Part shown: positions 62,216 to 64,000 of the stretch, piece after piece
How positions within the stretch are numbered: position 1 is the first letter of the stretch
Layout: every line of letters starts with the position of its first letter
Program-made: the position numbers and the translations under genes
Origin: Methanoculleus taiwanensis
Lineage (GTDB): Archaea > Halobacteriota > Methanomicrobia > Methanomicrobiales > Methanoculleaceae
Length of the DNA stretch: 64,000 nucleotides
Reading direction: 5' to 3'
NCBI RefSeq assembly: GCF_004102725.1
Contig: NZ_LHQS01000003.1
Location: 115,752-179,751, forward strand
Notes under the pieces: model-generated
Seen by the model: the letters and a program-made list of their open reading frames with translations, nothing else
Databases searched by the model: none
What the model was told of the DNA's origin: nothing

Positions 62216-63028
62216 ATGAACAAATATGCCGTTCTCAGTATGTGCATTCTGGTTCTGCTGGCCATACCTGCCGTCACCACGGCTGCGCTGGTTGGAGAAG
62301 AGAATGCCACAATGGATAATGAAAGCAACATGACGACGATGCCCGGCAATATGACCGGCAACCAGACAGCCAATATGACGCTGGTCGACGTAATCGGCCA
62401 GAACGGGAATCTGACCATTCTTGCCCAGGCGATCGGTGCAGCCAACCTGACCGAGGCGCTTCAAACCGGCGGGCCGTACACCGTCTTTGCTCCGAATGAC
62501 GAGGCCTTCCAGGCACTCGGCAACGACACGATCGGGGCGCTTGTCAACGATACCGCGAACCTGACGATGATCCTGCAGTACCACGTCGTCGAAGGCAACT
62601 ACACATCCGAGCAGCTCCTGATGATGCTGCAGAACCAGACCGTGAACCAGACCGACAACGTGACCCAGAACCAGACCGTGAACCAGACCGTGAACCAGAC
62701 CGACAACGTGACCCAGAACCAGACGATGGATCAGAACATGACCCCGCAGCAGGCGACGGTCATGCTGCAGACGCTGCTCGGCGAGAACCTGACGGTCACA
62801 CTCAACCAGACGACGAACGAGGTGATGGTCAACAATGCCACGGTAGTCACAGCCGACCTCAACGCCAGCAATGGTGTTATCCACATCATCGATGCGGTGC
62901 TCCTGCCGCCGAATATGACGATCGAGAGTATGACTGCCGACAACATGACAGCGGATAACCAGACCGCCCCGAAAGGAGCGACATTCTCTCTCGACGGGAA
63001 CACCATGACCTGGATTAACCCGGCTTGA
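62216..63028 (+). CDS. Secreted fasciclin-domain protein, third of four
   Basis: A 270-residue secreted FAS1 protein. Signal peptide MNKYAVLSMCILVLLAIPAV, then sequon-rich stretch, FAS1 domain, repeats NQTVNQTDNVTQ twice plus an extra NQTV (62633-62725), and a tail of NMTADNMTADNQT. It shares 299 identical bases with the second gene (62356-62654). ATG 62216 follows GGAGGGG. Confidence 0.9.
   Translation: MNKYAVLSMCILVLLAIPAVTTAALVGEENATMDNESNMTTMPGNMTGNQTANMTLVDVIGQNGNLTILAQAIGAANLTEALQTGGPYTVFAPNDEAFQALGNDTIGALVNDTANLTMILQYHVVEGNYTSEQLLMMLQNQTVNQTDNVTQNQTVNQTVNQTDNVTQNQTMDQNMTPQQATVMLQTLLGENLTVTLNQTTNEVMVNNATVVTADLNASNGVIHIIDAVLLPPNMTIESMTADNMTADNQTAPKGATFSLDGNTMTWINPA
62633..62725 (+). repeat. 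Sequon repeat tract in the third fasciclin gene
   Basis: Two 36-bp units encoding NQTVNQTDNVTQ separated by one 12-bp NQTV unit and followed by NQT. A higher-order version of the 12-bp repeat in the preceding gene. Confidence 0.85.
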
Positions 63029-63455
63029 TTGCAGAACGATCGTGTCTGACAGACCGGTAGCACACGCCGTTCCCGGAACGGTGTGTGCACTCCAATTTTA
63101 AGCCGTTCAACGGGCATCCCCTGCCCACAGGTACTATCATCGGCAGCCCGCCGGCAGTGCAGCCACTCATGACCGTTTTGTGATCTCTGTGAGATTATGC
63201 GTTGATTCTTCCATCCACCGATCTTCAGGTGGAGAGCGAAGCCAAATCCGGGGCACTGTGCTCCGAATTTTCCTGACTTGCAGAGGATAGTGACAGATCA
63301 TTCTGCAGAATTGTTTTCCCGGCGATTTACAGGATTGCGCAACCATCAGTCCGGCTACTGGAGAATCCGGAGACGACACAGCATAAAGAGTGCACTATAA
63401 TAACTTTTATATAAAATGTCGAAGATTGCACCCGAGCCTCTATGGAGGGGTCCGT
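63029..63455. other. Intergenic region with terminator and promoter of the fourth fasciclin gene
   Basis: Contains the hairpin at 63061-63087 and an AT-rich TATA region near 63398-63417 (TATAATAACTTTTATATAAA). Between them about 300 bp show no gene. The region before the start (GCCTCTATGGAGGGGT) repeats the ribosome-site element of the third gene. Confidence 0.55.
63061..63099 (+). terminator. Hairpin terminator after the third fasciclin gene
   Basis: A long inverted repeat with arms CACACGCCGTTCC and GGAACGGTGTGTG (nearly perfect) is followed by CACTCCAATTTTA. It lies 33 bp after the stop. Confidence 0.6.
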
Positions 63456-64000
63456 ATGAACAAATATGTCCTTCTGAGTGTGTGCATTCTCTTTCTCATG
63501 GTTATCCCTGCCATTGCCGTGGCGGCGCCGATGGGTGAGGGGAGTGCCGCCACAGGTAATGAGAGTATAACTATCGTTGTCAACGACACCAATGCAACAG
63601 CCGCCAACCAGACCGCCGGCAACCAGACGATGGATAACCAGACCATGGGCAATGTGACGAACCAGACGATGGGGAACCAGACCGGCAACATGACCCTTGT
63701 TGCCATGATCAACCAGGATCAGAATCTGAGCATTCTTGCCCAGGCGATCAACGCGACTAACCTGACCGGGGCGCTTCAAACCGGCGGGCCGTACACTATC
63801 TTTGCACCGAACGATGCAGCGTTTGAAGCGCTCGGCAACGAAACCATCAACCAGCTCCTGAACAATACCGACCAGCTCGCGGCAATTCTCCAGTACCACG
63901 TCGTCGAGGGTAACTACACCTCCGAGCAGCTCCTGAACATGACGCAGAACCAGACACAGAACCAGACCGCCAACATGACGCAGAACCAGACACAGAACCA
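63456..64000 (+). CDS. Secreted fasciclin-domain protein, fourth of four, cut by window end
   Basis: The open frame from ATG 63456 runs past the window. Signal peptide MNKYVLLSVCILFLMVIPAI; sequon-rich linker (NQTAGNQTMDNQTMGN); FAS1 domain with TLVAMINQDQNLSILAQAIN, YTIFAPNDAAFEAL and LQYHVVEGNYTSEQ; then the start of an NQTQNQT repeat tract. The 3' end and closing FAS1 motif are not seen. Confidence 0.88.
   Translation, partial: MNKYVLLSVCILFLMVIPAIAVAAPMGEGSAATGNESITIVVNDTNATAANQTAGNQTMDNQTMGNVTNQTMGNQTGNMTLVAMINQDQNLSILAQAINATNLTGALQTGGPYTIFAPNDAAFEALGNETINQLLNNTDQLAAILQYHVVEGNYTSEQLLNMTQNQTQNQTANMTQNQTQN

Noticed and set aside
61646..62725. Short regular repeats that might suggest a CRISPR array
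   Set aside because: The units are 12 or 36 bp with no unique spacers and encode NQT repeats in frame; no cas genes are present.

Overview
The window is archaeal and comes from a hydrogenotrophic methanogen, most likely of the order Methanomicrobiales (Methanoculleus-like). It carries tungsten/molybdenum formylmethanofuran dehydrogenase genes (fwdDBAC), an Eha-type energy-converting [NiFe] hydrogenase operon, F420 ligase cofE, archaellins, aIF5A, aIF1A, proteasome beta, the KH/beta-CASP factor FttA (aCPSF1) and Sec61-beta. The DNA is GC-rich, genes overlap as ATGA or TGATG, and AT-rich TATA boxes stand out in the gaps.

Layout. 1-1830: remains of an IS630-type and an IS5-type element. 1846-3071: two archaellins read leftwards. 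3429-5707: anchored surface protein, agmatinase and aIF5A. 5798-13379: housekeeping genes (inositol-phosphatase family, NAD kinase, DUF169, ACT protein, homoserine dehydrogenase, an HTH/IDDTD protein, DEAD-box helicase, UDG-like protein). 13410-20370: transporters, PHP and calcineurin phosphoesterases, an ATP-cone/Mrr/HhH protein, and an MscS channel overlapping a degenerate P-loop protein. 20371-23019: low gene density with frameshifted genes (small membrane protein, DNA glycosylase, aIF1A) and an RRM protein. 23020-26303: DUF5320/NifX/MinD-ferredoxin/DUF134 cluster. 26558-30273: EFR1 flavo-ferredoxin, persulfide-dioxygenase-like/rhodanese protein and a split TsuA/YeeE transporter. 30523-30607: tRNA-Leu(UAG). 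32000-43032: ehaB to polyferredoxin, then fwdDBAC and a tiny zinc-ribbon gene, all in one direction with overlaps. 43033-48402: DUF1922, FAD/Rieske oxidoreductase, metal ABC transporter, FmdE-like protein. 48543-59727: UPF0282, glycosyltransferase, cofE, Sec61-beta, amidohydrolase, USP, CBS, psmB, fttA, MFS, aldehyde dehydrogenase. 59929-64000: four tandem secreted fasciclin genes, the last cut by the window edge.

Functionally the centre is 32000-43032. Eha would use the membrane ion gradient to drive H2-dependent reduction of ferredoxin, and Fwd uses low-potential ferredoxin for the first CO2-fixing step of methanogenesis; here the two gene sets run together as one apparent transcription unit. 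The sulfur/redox block (23020-30273) looks like a second, less understood module. The most unusual features are the fasciclin array with tandem N-glycosylation sequons and a 299-bp identical segment, the channel plus dead-ATPase pair, the ATP-cone/Mrr fusion, and a series of single-base frameshifts between 1 and 22600 that are either real decay or sequencing error.
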